In this document: piece after piece, positions 12,017 through 26,700 of the stretch
Layout of the letters: the number at the start of each line of letters is the position of its first letter
Position numbering within the stretch: position 1 is the stretch's first letter
Origin: Amphiura filiformis
Lineage: Eukaryota > Echinodermata > Ophiuroidea > Amphilepidida > Amphiuridae
DNA length: 64,000 bases
Reading direction: 5' to 3'
NCBI RefSeq assembly: GCF_039555335.1
Contig: NC_092636.1
Span: 2,971,464 to 3,035,463 of the forward strand
Translations under genes and position numbers: made by a program
Notes under the pieces: model-generated
What the model was told of the DNA's origin: nothing
Database searches by the model: none
Seen by the model: the letters and a program-made list of their open reading frames with translations, nothing else

Positions 12017-12677
12017 TAGTACTATCTGAATAATTATAATATATAATATACAAATGTGATATAAAAATATTGAAAAATAATACCCTGTGAGTGTGCATAA
12101 AAATGACAGAGAAACAAGTGGGCCATTCCATGGTCAACAGGTTGCCCACCCCTGTTTTATAGAGTACTGACCTAATAATATTTACAAAATAAATGATACG
12201 AATTTTTGTTTTTACTATCTTCTATCATGCACTATTATCCACTATGATAAAATATTGGACCTGTCTGTAGAGGACAGTAAAAACAAAAATTCATAACCTT
12301 TATTCTCATTCTTAGGCAGTTAAATACAATTAAGGTAACTATAAACTGTTTTATTCAGCAAAAATTAAGTTACCGTCATAAAAACTCCCCTTATTTTAAA
12401 GTGAGTGAAACTTGTTTACAACTTCACATCTTCAGTTGCCCATACTGCAAGCATGTCTGAGTATTACGCACTAGGTCTACACATACAATGCGCTATATAC
12501 ATACGCACACCTCACACATTATCAATACTCATGACTACATGGTGTCCACTGCGGCCTGATAAACGACACCAGAACTCATGCGATTGTCCAAACAGATGTG
12601 TCTATAATGTAGAGAACCTTGCCACTGGTACTGTTGTATAGAAGGGATGGGCAGCCATTTTAACTCATCTGGTCATA

Positions 12678-12930
12678 TGTGACCCATCACATTGAAACAG
12701 ACCACTTCGGGAGAAGTGAAAATGGAGATTTAAAAACTAGGTTAAACTGCTGCTTTTTTGCTTGAAAATGACACCTTACTTGTTGAAATCAGATGCAGTA
12801 AAAATGTTTTATTGGGCAAAACAAGCTCAGAATTCTTTTTATTTTCTTTATATTTTTACATCTTCTTTCATTGTTATCTGCCAATGAAGCTAGCCGTGAA
12901 GTGGTCTGTTTCAATGTGATGGGTCATACA
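12678..12930. mobile_element. 253-bp inverted-repeat element, TGTGACCC ends (TA target site)
   Basis: The left arm TGTGACCCATCACATTGAAA is mirrored on the right by TTTCAATGTGATGGGTCA. CAGACCACTTC and GAAGTGGTCTG pair further in. TA flanks both ends (12,676-12,677 and 12,931-12,932). Its terminal TGTGAC resembles the ends of the element at 30,832-31,423. Confidence 0.8.
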
Positions 12931-13392
12931 TAACCAATGAAAATATTATCATGTGGTCCTTAGAACAGATTTTAGGAATTTCGAAGGCCCAGAAAATGTC
13001 ACATTTTTGAAGCAAACTTGTCTGCGCATTCCTGAGGCAAAACTGACTGAACTTTCTACCTGTTTTTTGTGATGTAATTATTCCTTTTGCGTAGGTCTAT
13101 AATCCCTTGCCCAAATTCTTGATAAGATCAATAAAATAAGTGCCCATAGTATGGTACATCTTACCAATCACCCTAAACAACAATAACTATTCAAACACTT
13201 TACGTTTTGTATTTGGTCACACGCAGTATTTCAATGATTTCACTTCAAATTTAGAAATTTAAGTTGAATGTCATCTCGTCAATTTCATCCATCACTTTCA
13301 ACTTCTCAGATTTTACCCTTTTCTAAGGGTCTTGTGGCAACAAAAAGAAATTTGAGGTGGGCAGCATACATCCTGTAGCTTGCCCACCCTTA

Positions 13393-13502
13393 TGCTGGTT
13401 TCATACTTTCTGCCGCTAGCGTTTCTGGTGCAACTGCGCAGTGAAGCAAAACCATCTTCAGAGCGGCAAAGCAGCAAGCGGCAGGAAAGTATGAAACCAG
13501 CA
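13393..13502. mobile_element. 110-bp element, TGCTGGTTTCATACTTTC ends (short copy)
   Basis: Perfect ends TGCTGGTTTCATACTTTC and GAAAGTATGAAACCAGCA, with GCCGC and GCGGC pairing inside. A longer relative (333 bp) with the same ends lies at 54,660-54,992. The flanks TTA and TAA fit a three-base TWA target, as in PIF/Harbinger elements. Confidence 0.8.
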
Positions 13503-14728
13503 TAACTGTATTGAATACTGACCTTGTAATATTTATACATTTATAGATAATCTAATAATTGTACAACAAATTGACAAAACAAATAAGGATCAACAAAGCA
13601 CAACAAAACAATAACAAATTGGCACTATAATCTGGTTCATCTCAAGTTCGATAGTAGCGAATTTAATGTGCGATTTCACTTGCTGCAGTATTGAATCGCC
13701 AGCGTAAAGTTTAAACGCGCCCTGAGTGTATACACATGCATACAGGGCGGTTTGTCGGCACACTTGTGGTGCAACCCGAAAAGAGCATTGGCGTCACTAC
13801 CGAACTAGAGGTGAACCAAATTATATATATATGTCATAAAAAAAAATACAATGTGTATTCATATAATATTGAATGGCTCTGAGTGTGATAGAAAAATATT
13901 TTTGTATCAAGTGCAATATATCCTTGTATAAAACAAAAAAATAAGCTATTCATCAATATTATTTAATATCATTATTTTGATCAGATTAACTTGGTACCAA
14001 TTAATTAAATTTTACCGATTTTACTCAGTGAAAACTTAGTGCGAGTGTAAAGCCGATCAGGGAAATGTACACGCACCCACGTCATCTGCACATACCGTTT
14101 TTAAATATTATATGGCGACAGAACTATGCGATACACAAATTCATTTGTATCACTCGGAAGTCTGATATGAATAATAACGTGTAATATTGGCCTGACCTCA
14201 AGAAGTGGCACCATTTAGCAGATAATAGCAGATAATTGCAGATAATTTAGATGTGCACATTAAGTGTCATAATTTGTGATCTGCTTTTTTGGCACATGCA
14301 ACTAGAAAATGGTAAGCTTATCATTTCCAGAATTCAAGTGCATAAACAGTGCTATTCATGGAAGTACATATTTTCAAATATTTTTAGACTTGGCAATTGC
14401 CAATTGGATTGCGTATGTTATTTTTATAATCGCATAATGTGCAATATACTCTGAAAATGTACTTGTGCCAATCGGGCATATATATGTTTTATCTTTAAAT
14501 ATAGTCTACACTATATATCATAAGGCTGCAACTTGAATTACCTATTATGAATGGATGTTTACCACATCATCCACGGCACTGATGATCCACTTTGCGGTGC
14601 TTTCCTGTACACATTACAAATTACATGGTTTGATGACACTACACAGAGCTGAGGAACACTTAGATGGTCCAATTTGATCCGGGTAACTTCTTGTCGCATC
14701 TTTAATCCTAGTGAAGAATTAGTGTACC
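13503..14728. other. AT-rich downstream region of the KLHL gene, no element recognised
   Basis: Since the KLHL gene ends at 14,729 on the minus strand, its 3' untranslated region must lie here. I could not settle on one polyadenylation site. No domain-bearing ORF is seen on either strand. Confidence 0.4.
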
Positions 14729-17700
14729 TCACGTTGTAGGAACATGCACCACACATGCTCCAGCTCTACCAGTGCACAGCTGAGATATCTGGCAAAACAA
14801 AAACCAGGGACAAGAGGTGAGTTGAATGCATTGGGCTATTCTAGTTGAAATCCATACACCCCTATGGAAGACATGACCTTAATCTTCCACACTGGGGGAG
14901 TAGATTTTAAATGGGGTTACCTGAATGGCTGACTCCATTTGAAATCGACACCCCCGAATTATGGAAACTTTTGGACCTTATAACCTAAATTGTTGGTCTA
15001 AAGTATATAAAAGTATACATATTTTGAATGGAATAGAATGGAATTGACTTGGTGAATCCATCTGTGAGGACAAAAATGCTCAGTTTTGGAGAAAATCACC
15101 CAAAAAACGTTGGTGTTTTTTGTACAAATTTGTTCGGTCACCGTAACAAACAATTTCTTGAGTAATTTTTTTAAAAATTTTTAAAAAGTAGATAAAAATA
15201 TCTAGGAATGGTTTTTAAAAGTTTTTTTGAATTTTTACCAAATTTGCACCAAAAATGGTTAAAAAAATGCTCAATTTGCCCAAAAATCACAAAAAAACCT
15301 AATTTCACCCAAATTTCCTGAATTTTTGGATAAATTTTACAGCATAATATAATTTAGAAACAATTTTATCTCAACATGCCCTCTAAAATAGATTTCTGAA
15401 AACTACAATTTTGGGCTGATTTTACATCGATTTGTTCAACATTTTTTAAAGTGCTATGCACCCGTGGAATGGGCTAAAAATGTTGGCAACCCCGGACGCA
15501 ACAAATACTAAGCAATGAAGTAACTACTTTACCAGGGTTCAAATTCGTTAAAAAATTTTGCATAGCACTTTTTGGCTAATTCATCATAATCAGGATACTT
15601 CCATATACTAAAGCATTATAAAAAGTGCTATACAAATGCAGAATTGGGTAGCAATTACTTCAAAATATGGAGCAAACTGCTATGCGATACAGCCAAATTC
15701 GAACCCTAACCACTTACCACTGACCACTCTCCAGATTGTGGGTCATAACATTCCACTGAATTCAGGTAACTTGTATTATCATATCCACCAACAGCAAATA
15801 TCCGACCACCAAGAACCGCTGTACCAACTGCATCCCGACAGAAATTCATGGAGGAGACTGTGCACCACGAATCCGATCTAGGATCATATCTGTGGAATAG
15901 GTTACATACATGCAGTGTGTTACCTGGGAAATGCTTATTCAGAAATTAATCAATCTGTTTTTGGGTATTCTCTGATAAATAATAAAAAGTCTTAAAAGTA
16001 AAGAGTACAATATACTAAGGCTGGGATTTTGGGGTAATTTTATGTGTACCCTGTATAATTTACAGGCGGGTACACGGGTACCAGTATCACCAGGGATCAA
16101 GTCAAAGTGGACTGTAAAATTTGAACTTAGCAAATTTGATACATGGGTCTCCAAGCAATTGTGTGTGGGTAGCAATGATACATGTATATTGTGAAAATAT
16201 ATACCTGCAAAATATTTATTGTAAACTACAGCTATATTTGAACTGGTTCAAACCTGGAAATAAGCAGGTCTGGACCAGAAGTCTGGACAAAGCGACTCCT
16301 GGTCCTGTGATTATGTGGTGAATCACAAGCCATTTTAAAGAGGCTACACTATATTGCAAAGCAGTGTTCGAAATAAGCACTTATCCTCTTGTATTCTTGT
16401 CCAAAAATCACTGGGGACAACCATATTGAGCTATGTACTTATCCCCTGGACAACCACTATATTTTACCTCCAAAAGTATGACACATTTTGGGGACAACCA
16501 AAATGTTTTGAGGACAAGCAGAATTTATGCTTTAGTTATCCTCGCGATAACCTCCATATTTTCCTTATTTCGGACACTGTTGCAAAGACCTTTCGCACCG
16601 CCAGTACCAATTGTCAACTGATCGCAGAAAAAGAACTAGGTCACTCCTGTGTCACACGATGCTACGCAGCTTGATCGTCAAATGAGGTGCCGATGTGATG
16701 ATGATTCAATCCCAACTCTAATCCTATCCCTAACCTTTATCCTAACCCTAACCCTTACCCTAAATCCTAACCCTAATCCTAACTCTAATCCTATTAGTAT
16801 TTTGTGCTCTCTTACACTAAGGATAAACCATTACTTGGTTACGCCATAATTCTAAGGTAAACAACTTCATGGTTATGCCATAATCCTAAGTTACATGTAC
16901 CGTATTCATTCCACTAACCGCTCATGCCCCTATAAGTGCCCACCCAGTTACTTTACCACAAGCAAGCTGTGATATTTGTTTACGAACTACCATGTACCCA
17001 AGCAAATCTGAAACATGGTTGGAAACATCCACACTGATGATGAAAATGAATGAATATTTTGCCCCTTTTTTATGTATTGTAGGCTTAAACAATGTAAAAA
17101 TCAAGCGCCCACCAAAAATGACTTTGTTAAGCGCCCTGTTAAGCGAATACGGGACACTATTTTGCGCTCCCATCAGCGACACGATAACATGACAGAGACT
17201 CTGTGGGAGGGACTACTATCATTGCCCATTGCACTAACCTTTCCACACAGTCAAGTTGTTTTGATGTCTGTTGACTGACAGGTGTGTCATGTCCTCCTAT
17301 AGCATAGAGGCATCCATTTGCCACTGCCACTCCAAGACCACCACGCTTTTGAGACATTGATGCACACATAGTCCACCTGTTTGTGTGTGGGTCAAACACC
17401 TCCATAGTTTTAAGGCAAGAGCTACCATCACGACCTCCAACTGCATACAACCTGAGGTAAAAACAAATTTTATACAAATATTATGAAAGACAGAGATAAA
17501 AAGACTAAAAGACTATCGCGTCTGACGCGTCTGTCAATCAAATTCCCTATGATCCTTGATTGGTTAATAGCGCGTAAAAGTAAGGTCGATATATCTGGTG
17601 CCGATCCGAGAAAAGGAATAGCAGAAATTAGCGAAAAATTATGTACTTTTAAAAGGCAAAAAGCAACTTTTCTTGGCATTGTTGACATGGTGCCTCAGGG

Positions 17701-20700
17701 AAAGAAAGTTTCCTACTATAAAGACCTAACTTTTGAGATGGTTTGTATGTTTGAAGGTGCAAAATTAACAATAATGGGCTCGGTTTATACCGCTGCATTC
17801 AGCAAGTCATCATCACGACACTTGTCAACAAACCCTGCTTGAGGTTGATGACGTCAGACGCGATAAAGTCTTTTTATCTCTGTCTTTCATTATATATAGT
17901 AAATGGTTTTAAATCACTGTCCATGCATACCCAATCTCTCTTATCCAGTCCTTTTTATATAGATGTCTTGGTTTCAATGCTGAATAACCGAAGCGGAACA
18001 TCTGTTACAACCTGTGCTTGTTATGTTTTTAAAAAACTTGTTCTTGGAACTGCTTTCAAAAATAAGGGATAAGCAAAAGGTAAGTGGGACAAACACAGGA
18101 TGTTCAGACCAGAGTGCCTATCTCTCCTCTCAAAGCGATTGGGCCGCACTACTTCCTCTTCTATAATATCCATGCCTTGCTTGGTTCAATGGTTATATAA
18201 AGTCTTTTGTTATAAGACTGTAATTTGCACAAGGTTTTTAAACTGGGGCCCGCTTTTTCATAGATTTTAATTCAAAAAAAAAAAAATGAAGTGCTGCACA
18301 TACAAAAATTTTCCTGCCCAACAATACAGTTTTGATTCCCATTTATAGTAGAATCTTCCATCTGGAGGTGAACCTTAATTTTAATGGAACTAGTTATACA
18401 TCCATTATGATAATCACTTACTTTCTGTCTAGTACAGCTACTCCCACAGTACTTCTGGGTGTTGACATTGGTGCTACATAACTCCACTGTTTGCTTTGTG
18501 GATCATATCGCTCTACTGTAGGCAGATAACTCCAGCCATCATGGCCTCCTACTGCATACATAGGGCCTTCTAACACACCAACACCTGCAAACAGAACAAC
18601 ATGATTGAGTTTTGTCAAATGCAGACAGGATGAACCAGGGATTGACCCCCCCCCCCCAATCATTGCAACCTACTATATACAAGACCAATTTGGAGAACAA
18701 TAACACAATTTAGACACAATATAAAAATCCTACTCTGGATTTGCAAGCTTTTACTGTCCAATGTTGCACTGATATTAACTTAAGACCAGATAATACAGGA
18801 GAACAAATTTGGTGTACACCAGTACAAACCGACAAACTGCCAGTTGGGGTGCAGAATGCATAACCACCTACTACTTTATCCAATGTTTTTTTTTTTTTTG
18901 AGGGGGAGGGGGGAATTGTCAGATCGGCGCAATTTCTGGTATTTCCCCAGCATATATTCACACCTATATTAGGTATTTTGCACTCTCACTCATCTGGAAT
19001 GATATTGCAAGAAACATGCTGTGTGAAATTTTGACACACACATAAAAAACAACCCACAAATTATGTCTGTGTACCATAAACAATAAAAGTAAACAACAAT
19101 ATTGTTTTTCAACGGTGTTTCAATGTATAATGGAAACATATACTATTAACTCACCTAGCCCATGTCTGTGTGTACCCATAGGTGGCAGCATAGTCCATGT
19201 CTTGCTTTTAGGACTGAGACATTCTACCGTGTTGAGTGTTTTGAGTCCATCTCTACCTCCTACTATATATAGTCTATCCTCTATCACAGCAACTCCAAAC
19301 TGCAATCTCGCCCACTCATGTGGCCTACGTGTCCCCACGTATTAGTGCGCAAGTCATACTTTTCAATACTGTTAGCACCTGAAATAAAACCAAATATTGT
19401 ACAGCATTAACAACATATGAAATACTGATGACAAACTCATACTTGCAAAATGCTTTTTTTTTACAGATCTTGAATACTCTCTGTTATTTGTCTGTACGAA
19501 TACCTTGAGATGCCAAAATTTGATTTCAGCCCAAATTACCAAATGCGAGACGGGATACTCTTGTGCAAATTCTGCTGTGAATTCAGTTGTTGCAGCTATT
19601 TAGAGGTTAATAACTGCGCATCGGTTATTTGGAGGCATTGTGAAAAATCTAAACATTTTGCCTTTGGAACCGAGGATATTCCGAGGTCCAAAGCAAAATG
19701 TTTAGATTTTTCACAATGCCTTATATATAACCGATGCAAAGTTATTAACCTCATTCATAAATCACTTTGATCTTTTAACTTTACAAAATAACACAAAAGT
19801 TTCCTCAAAAGTTTGTAAAATAAACAATTTTACATCTTCCCTTTCCCAAAATCGATCAGGCTAAAAGAAAAGCGACCAATAACAAAAAGTGCGTATCAGA
19901 ATCTGTGCAAATATGGTAGCGCGCATAATCCAAATATGGCAGCCAGCGCGCCAGTTCGTTGGACGCATGTCTGGCGCACGCAGAAGTCAATTGTGTGCGA
20001 CATTGGAACAATTACGCATTTTGCGGTCAATTGTGAGATATTAATGACCTCGATTTGCGTTCGCGTTTTTCACAAATAATAAAAGATGATTGGATCGCAC
20101 GCATCGCGTTTATTAATGAGGTTATGAATATAGTTTAGTGCTTCTCCATCAATCACTAGCAATTCAGACACTGTAATTTCATGGACTGCTCATGAATGCT
20201 CAGTATATCGCTGACATGAAAGAGAAACTGAATGTAGATAAGAAAGGTTCTCAACAATATCTAAGCCACTAAAAACTGGATAGGAACCAAACCAAACAAT
20301 TGATGAAGTCCTACTATGAAAATCAGTTTTGTTACGGAGGGTGAGGGTTAAAAATGTCATAAAAATGTTTAAAATTTCATAATAATGTTCTTATTAAACA
20401 TCTGATGTTATTTTGACCCTCACTTCAGAGGGAGAGAGAGAGAGAGAGAGGTCAGCTATGGAATGAAATGTTTATTGGGCTTCAATCTTTCAGTTCCCTT
20501 TATAGTATGATATTACATGATGTGCTATGCTTTAAACTAACCTTTTGAGCTGTCCATACCCCCCACAGCATACAAGACTCCTACTGTAGACTTTCTTGGT
20601 CTTGTTCTTTCACTCTGCATGAGTGGTCTACGTTCTGGCAACAAGTGGTATTTCATAGCTTCCATAACAAAGGCGTTGACAGCTCTCATTACCTTTGAAA

Positions 20701-23700
20701 ATTATATTGGTGTCGATTGCATCTATTAAGAACTGTAACATTAAAATGGTATTGGGGGAAAAACAAAATTAATTTGATGCAGCAACTTGGTATTAGCAGA
20801 TGATGGTTAAGTAGTGGAGACCATGCATTACCGATACAAAATTTGAAGTCAGAAGCGGTCATCACCGGACTGTAGTCGCAGTCCAATGACATTGGAAAAA
20901 TGAAGTATCCTTTAACTTGTCTATCATAAATGTAAGAGTCACATGTCATAACACTAAAAAGGAGAATTTTTTATTAAAATATCCACACACTAAGGACCGT
21001 CGATGAATCGATAATAATAAAAAAATCGGCTATCCAATAATATCAATATCGCCGATATCACTTTCGGAAGAAAATCGATATATCGGAGTTGCCGATAATG
21101 AAAAAAAAAATCCAAAAATTGGGCGTAAGCAGTGTGTTAACCGCCGCAATTATGTCAGTACAGACGTATTTTGAAATGTAAACACTTCTAGAATCAATGA
21201 GACCGAGTGATGTTGATGATTTAAACATCTTTTCACGAATGATTTGACACCGACTTTTCGCTGGCAGCGCAATTCGCAAGTATTCAAACTTTTGAAGCTT
21301 AGTGACTTGAATTTTCAGGTCACTAAAATTGGGAGGAAAATCGATTTATCGATTATTATCGATAATGAGTGACCGATATATCGATTTTTAAAAATCCTAA
21401 CATCGACGGTCCTTACCACACACTTTATGTGCCAAGCACAGAGCTACGCAGTACTGATGATTGGCTGCTCATCATGCAATCTGCTGATAGTGCGCAAAAG
21501 TATTAAGCCCATTCACTTAAATGTTGACAACAGTATTAAATCCTTATAAAAGGAATCCTCGCTGGAAATTACACTTTCATTTCTAGCTATCAAGCAAGCT
21601 ACCCATACCCACTTACCCAGAAAACTTGGGCCACCCCAAATCTTGGTGGCGAAATATAAATTTAGATACAAAACCTCATTTTGATCACCCCTATATTTGA
21701 TATTTGATGGCTGCCTCAATATTTTCTACTTTGAAGATGCTAATTGTCATTCAATATTGTTTTTGCTGATATACTCTTTTGGTCTCCATCAGGGACAGAC
21801 TTATACCCCGTTTACATTGGGCGAAAGTCGTAATGAAATTCACTAAAGTCGTAATCGACTTAATTCGTATCATACGTGTTAACAGGCACAGTCGTAATTA
21901 ATGGTAATTCAAAAGTCGTAATTCCAATGATGACTTGTATCATCATTCATTTCAAGTGAATTCGAATAAGTCGTCATTAATTACGACTTTTCACTAATGT
22001 AAACGAACACGTTGTTGAATTCGTATTTACCTGCCGTAACCATTGGTAACAAACGAATTTGATATTCGTGAATGCGAATTTCGAATCGAATTCAGCCAAT
22101 GTAGTGTAAATACCCACCAAACGAATTAATCTACTGTCATAATTCAAAATACAGCTTAACTCGATTACGACTTTTGCCCAATGTAAACGGGGTATTAGGT
22201 TTCAGTTTTCTACTGGCCAGTGAAATGGCAAATCTAGTGGCCCTGGATTAAATTTACTGGCCCAGCTTTTTCAATATGTTCTATTGCAAAAAAACACACC
22301 TAATTTTCTAAAAATCTATATCAATTTTTAATCATTTGTTATAATATAAAATGTGTATTATATTGCAAATTTAAAAAAAATCAAAATTATTTGATATGAG
22401 AAGGCCATTCCTCATTTTCAAAATGCAATTCGATATGTCTGATGTGCTCTCAGGTCCCACAAAATATATGTGGAAACGTCGCTATGATCCGAGCCCTTAA
22501 AGTCAAGCAAACTTAACATTTTAATTTGTTTTGTACTGAATGTACTCAATGTAGAGAGTGTAGTCGCTAACACAAGTTCAATCAGTAGCCCTGTCTTTTT
22601 TAGTTCCAAAAGCTCAAATATGCGGTATTTGCGGTATCGCTATTATCATCAGATAGAGCACGAACAGCTTCAAAGAAGTACGTAGGCCTACTATCGCCGT
22701 AAAAAGCGGCCGTATATTTCCAACTTGCTAGCAATGCAAGAATAAGAATATAAATAGACGAAAAATCATTAAATAAAGAAATAAATTACAGGTGACAGAT
22801 GGAGCAGAAACTGTGTAAATCCAGGGTGTAAATATGTCCATCACTGATATCTTGTCTCATATGTGTTATATCAGCCAGAATCAAAAATCCAGTGGCCCAC
22901 TGGGCCAGTGTTGTTGAAAGTTTACTGGCCCGACGCAAAATCCACTGCCGTGGGCCACCGCTTAAATCTGCCCCTGGTCTCCATGTATGACAAACCAAGG
23001 TGGTGGATTTACCATGCCATATTTACACACCAGGGCTCTGTCTCACAAGGCATTATGACGTCGATGGACAGCAAAAAACCTCCTATGTGTCATTGGCCCC
23101 TGACATGTTTTACAGCAGAACTCCTATTTTACTTTTTGGCACTTTTGTTTTAAACATGTTCAGGGGCCACAATCACATAGGAGGATTTACCTGCCCAACG
23201 ATGATGATATCGTAAGATTGATCGCAAGTCTTTTTGAAACGGGCCCCTGGTCTAACTTGTTTTGTGCATACGAACCACAGGGCTTAAAGACCTATGGTGG
23301 AGATCCAAGTCCACATTGTAACAATTACCTGAGGTGTAAGAAGAGGTAGTCTGATATGTGACAACAGCTTGGCTAGATCCTCACTCCTTTTTGGAATGTC
23401 ATGATTAACCCAGGCAAGTAGGGCATAATAGACAGTTTCTTCATTAGGTACATTGAGGTCATCACTAGAGAACAGCTCACATACATCATCTGCATTCAGC
23501 ATCAGAAACTCCTGATTTTGTGTCACTTCCACAAAGTGTTCCTATAAAACAGAAAAAATGGAAGTCTTCTTTTTTTTTCAAAGAAATTGAGCGAGTTTGT
23601 TTTTAAGTACCGGTAAGAAAATATTAGATGGGTAACAAATTAACATTTAACTGCATCTATGTATACAATACTTTGAGTTTTATGTCCTTTGTATTAAACA

Positions 23701-26700
23701 GAGTATTTCCTTTTTTAAACCTATTCCTCACCCATATATTAAATGAAAAGTGGGTGGTCTCATTTTCTCAAGAAAGAGTTTTGGAGCCTTACATGTATCA
23801 GTCTGTGGCCTAATTTGACTCATTTGTATCCAAAATCGAATCTTTGTGCCCAAAGTTAGACATGTTTCTTTAAGGAAATTTTCTGAGAATTTAAAAAACG
23901 TAATTACCAATTCGATAGAATTTTAGGATTTTGAGCTATTGGAAAAATGTCTAAAAAGTTTTCCTTAGTTTGACAAGTAACTCAAGAACTAGACCTATCA
24001 AAATTTGAATGCCATTTTTGAAATTCTCTGAAATTTCCTATCCAATTCACACATCGATTCTTACCCAAACGTTTTTTTTATTGGGCCACAGGAAAATTGC
24101 AACCATTTTTACATTCAAGATCATTATATATCTTTGAAACTGTTTTATTAAATGAACTGAAGTATTTTAAAAATGCTTGCTAACAGATGTGACATTGACA
24201 TATGATTAGGCAAAAAAAATAATGGTTTGTCTCAAAGCTCACGAGTGGTTTGAAAACAACTTTTTATTATTCCCGACTTTTTTCATGGTATTTGCCGAAT
24301 TTTTCTGGAAAAACTAAAAAAAAAAAAATTTGAAATAAAAAAAATTTCTGCATTTCTTTTTTTCTAAATCTCATGATTTTACAAATGCGCGCGCGAGCTT
24401 TGAGACAAATATTTTAAAATTTGTCAGCCCCGCTTTTTTTGGCAACCTGGTATAGAGGCCGTCAGCCTTTTCCTTGGGATCCGCCATCTTGTGGGTACTG
24501 CCGTTCTGCATGCCATGCGTTAGACATTACGCCCCCGATTACGCGGTGATCTTAGGAACAAGGCACTCCGTACTCACAAGATGGCGGCGTTGACGTCACA
24601 ATGACTACCTCTATACATGTATCCATACAATTATACATACCATAGTGAAATTGTGTGCAGCTCTAAGTAGATCACTGCAACCTTGTGCATCAGCAAATGA
24701 CCTTATACCAAGACAATTAGATGAGTGCAGCTGTTTCACCAGGTAACCACAACAAGCTTCCACAATCTCTAATAGCTGAAGAATGCATGCGGTGGAGAGC
24801 AGATTCTCTACATTATCATCACGTAAGAGCACTTCACCTGAAGAATAGAAAAGATCACATCACACAGATCATACCAAATTACTAAAATATTAATAAACTA
24901 GCGGGTCCCCGCTAGATGAGTAAATGGGAGCGATCACTAAAACAGGAGGAATTACTGCAAAGGTAGAATCATTGAAAGGTAAATTTTATTTTTCTAAACC
25001 TGTCCCTTCTTGCATTTCCATTTTCTTTTCAGTTTCTTTTGCACGGGCCTAGTTTGTTTCCATTAAAACAAAATGCTCTTTAGCTTGTGATTTTCCGTTT
25101 CCATGTTATTTATCTATCTAGGCCTAACCCCATTCCCATTATTTTCTAAATCTATCCTTTCTTATACGTTTCCCTTTATAGCTTCATTTATATTAGCTGC
25201 TTCGCTTGTGATTTCCCGTTTCCTTCAGTTGTTATTTATTTTTCTTATTTTTCCTGATTAGTTTCTAATTTTAACTTCTTTTTTCCCTTAATTTTCCGGA
25301 TTAGTTTCTTTCTTTCCCTCTTTAGTTTGCTCCCATTTCATTTAGTTACTGTAACCATAACCCGTATAATAGGCCTACCCGTACCTTTTTTGTCATCTTC
25401 TTTTAAAAAAAAAAATTCATTTAGCTCCTTTCTTTCTCTTCAGTTTCTTTTGCAAAGGTCTATTTTGTTCCCATGCTGCTTAGCTTGTGATTTCTGTTTC
25501 CATGTTATTCATTTATTGAGCCCCGTTCCCATGCATTATTTTATAAATCTACCATTTCTTACATTTCTCCTTTTAGTTTTGGCTTTTTTCTACATTTTAT
25601 TCCCTTTTTCATATTTCCTGCTTAGCTTGTGATTTCCCGTTTGAATTTTATCTATTTAATTCTGTTCTCATTATTTTAGTTTTTTTTACATGAGTTATTT
25701 ATTTATTCTTTCATTTTTAGCTTCCTTCTTTCCTCTCATATCCTCACGATTTTTTATCATCTTGGCGGGTAATCTCTTAACCGAATCCAGTACCATGCAT
25801 ATAATCCACACCCGACCCGTCCATAGGCCTACCTTTTCAGTTTTGTCTTCCTTTCTTTTCTTTTCTATTTCTCGGGCACGGAAAGTTGGTCTGTGCGTAT
25901 TATGCACCCGTGCGCGCGTCACATTGCTCAATCGCCCGACGTACTAACGCCAACGCAGCTGCTGCCAGTTAGTTACGGTGCAGCGCTACCGCTGAGTTTT
26001 GACAACAAAAATCCTGGGAAAAACCCGGTTTTAACCATATTTTCACTGATTTTGAGGCCAATTCTTGGTCTTGACCGTTTTCAACCAAATAAAGTGCAAT
26101 CGTTCCCCATATATTCCTCAATCTCCGTATGAATTTGGCTGTAAAACTAAAACGACGATTCATAGGCCTAGAATAAATAATACAATTCACACGACGTAGC
26201 CTTAATCTCTTGGCTGCCAACTTCGGTGCAGTGGCGGAAAATGGGGTGCGTAGCTCTGCGTAGGGGCGAAAAGCTCGTAAGATCATTCTTAAAGTCACGC
26301 GATGTTGTGCATCTAGATAGCCTGAATCATTTCTTGGCCACCTCGCAATTGGCAGAAAACAGGGCAATGTTGCTCTGCGTATGGTGCGCGTCACATTGCT
26401 CAGTACGCTGAGCTACTAACGCCAACGCGCTGCTGCCAGTTAGTTACGGTACGCGCTACCGCTGAGTTTTGACAACAAAAATCCGGGAAAAACCCGGTTT
26501 TAACCATATTTTCACTGATTTTGAGGCCAATTCTTGGTCTTGACCGTTTTCAACCAAATAAAGTGCAATGCGTTCCCCATATATTCCTCAATCTCCCGTA
26601 TGAATTTGGCTGTAAAACTAAACGACGATTCATAGGCCTAGAATAAATAATACAATTCACGCGACGTAGCATTAATCTCTTGGCTGCCAACTTCGGTGCA

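Noticed and set aside
20542..20692. KLHL exon 5 starting at 20,692 (acceptor TTTCAAAG)
   Set aside because: It stays in frame but deletes most of the conserved segment before [10 protein letters not shown]. The acceptor at 20,733 recovers that segment fully, with a single one-base shift.
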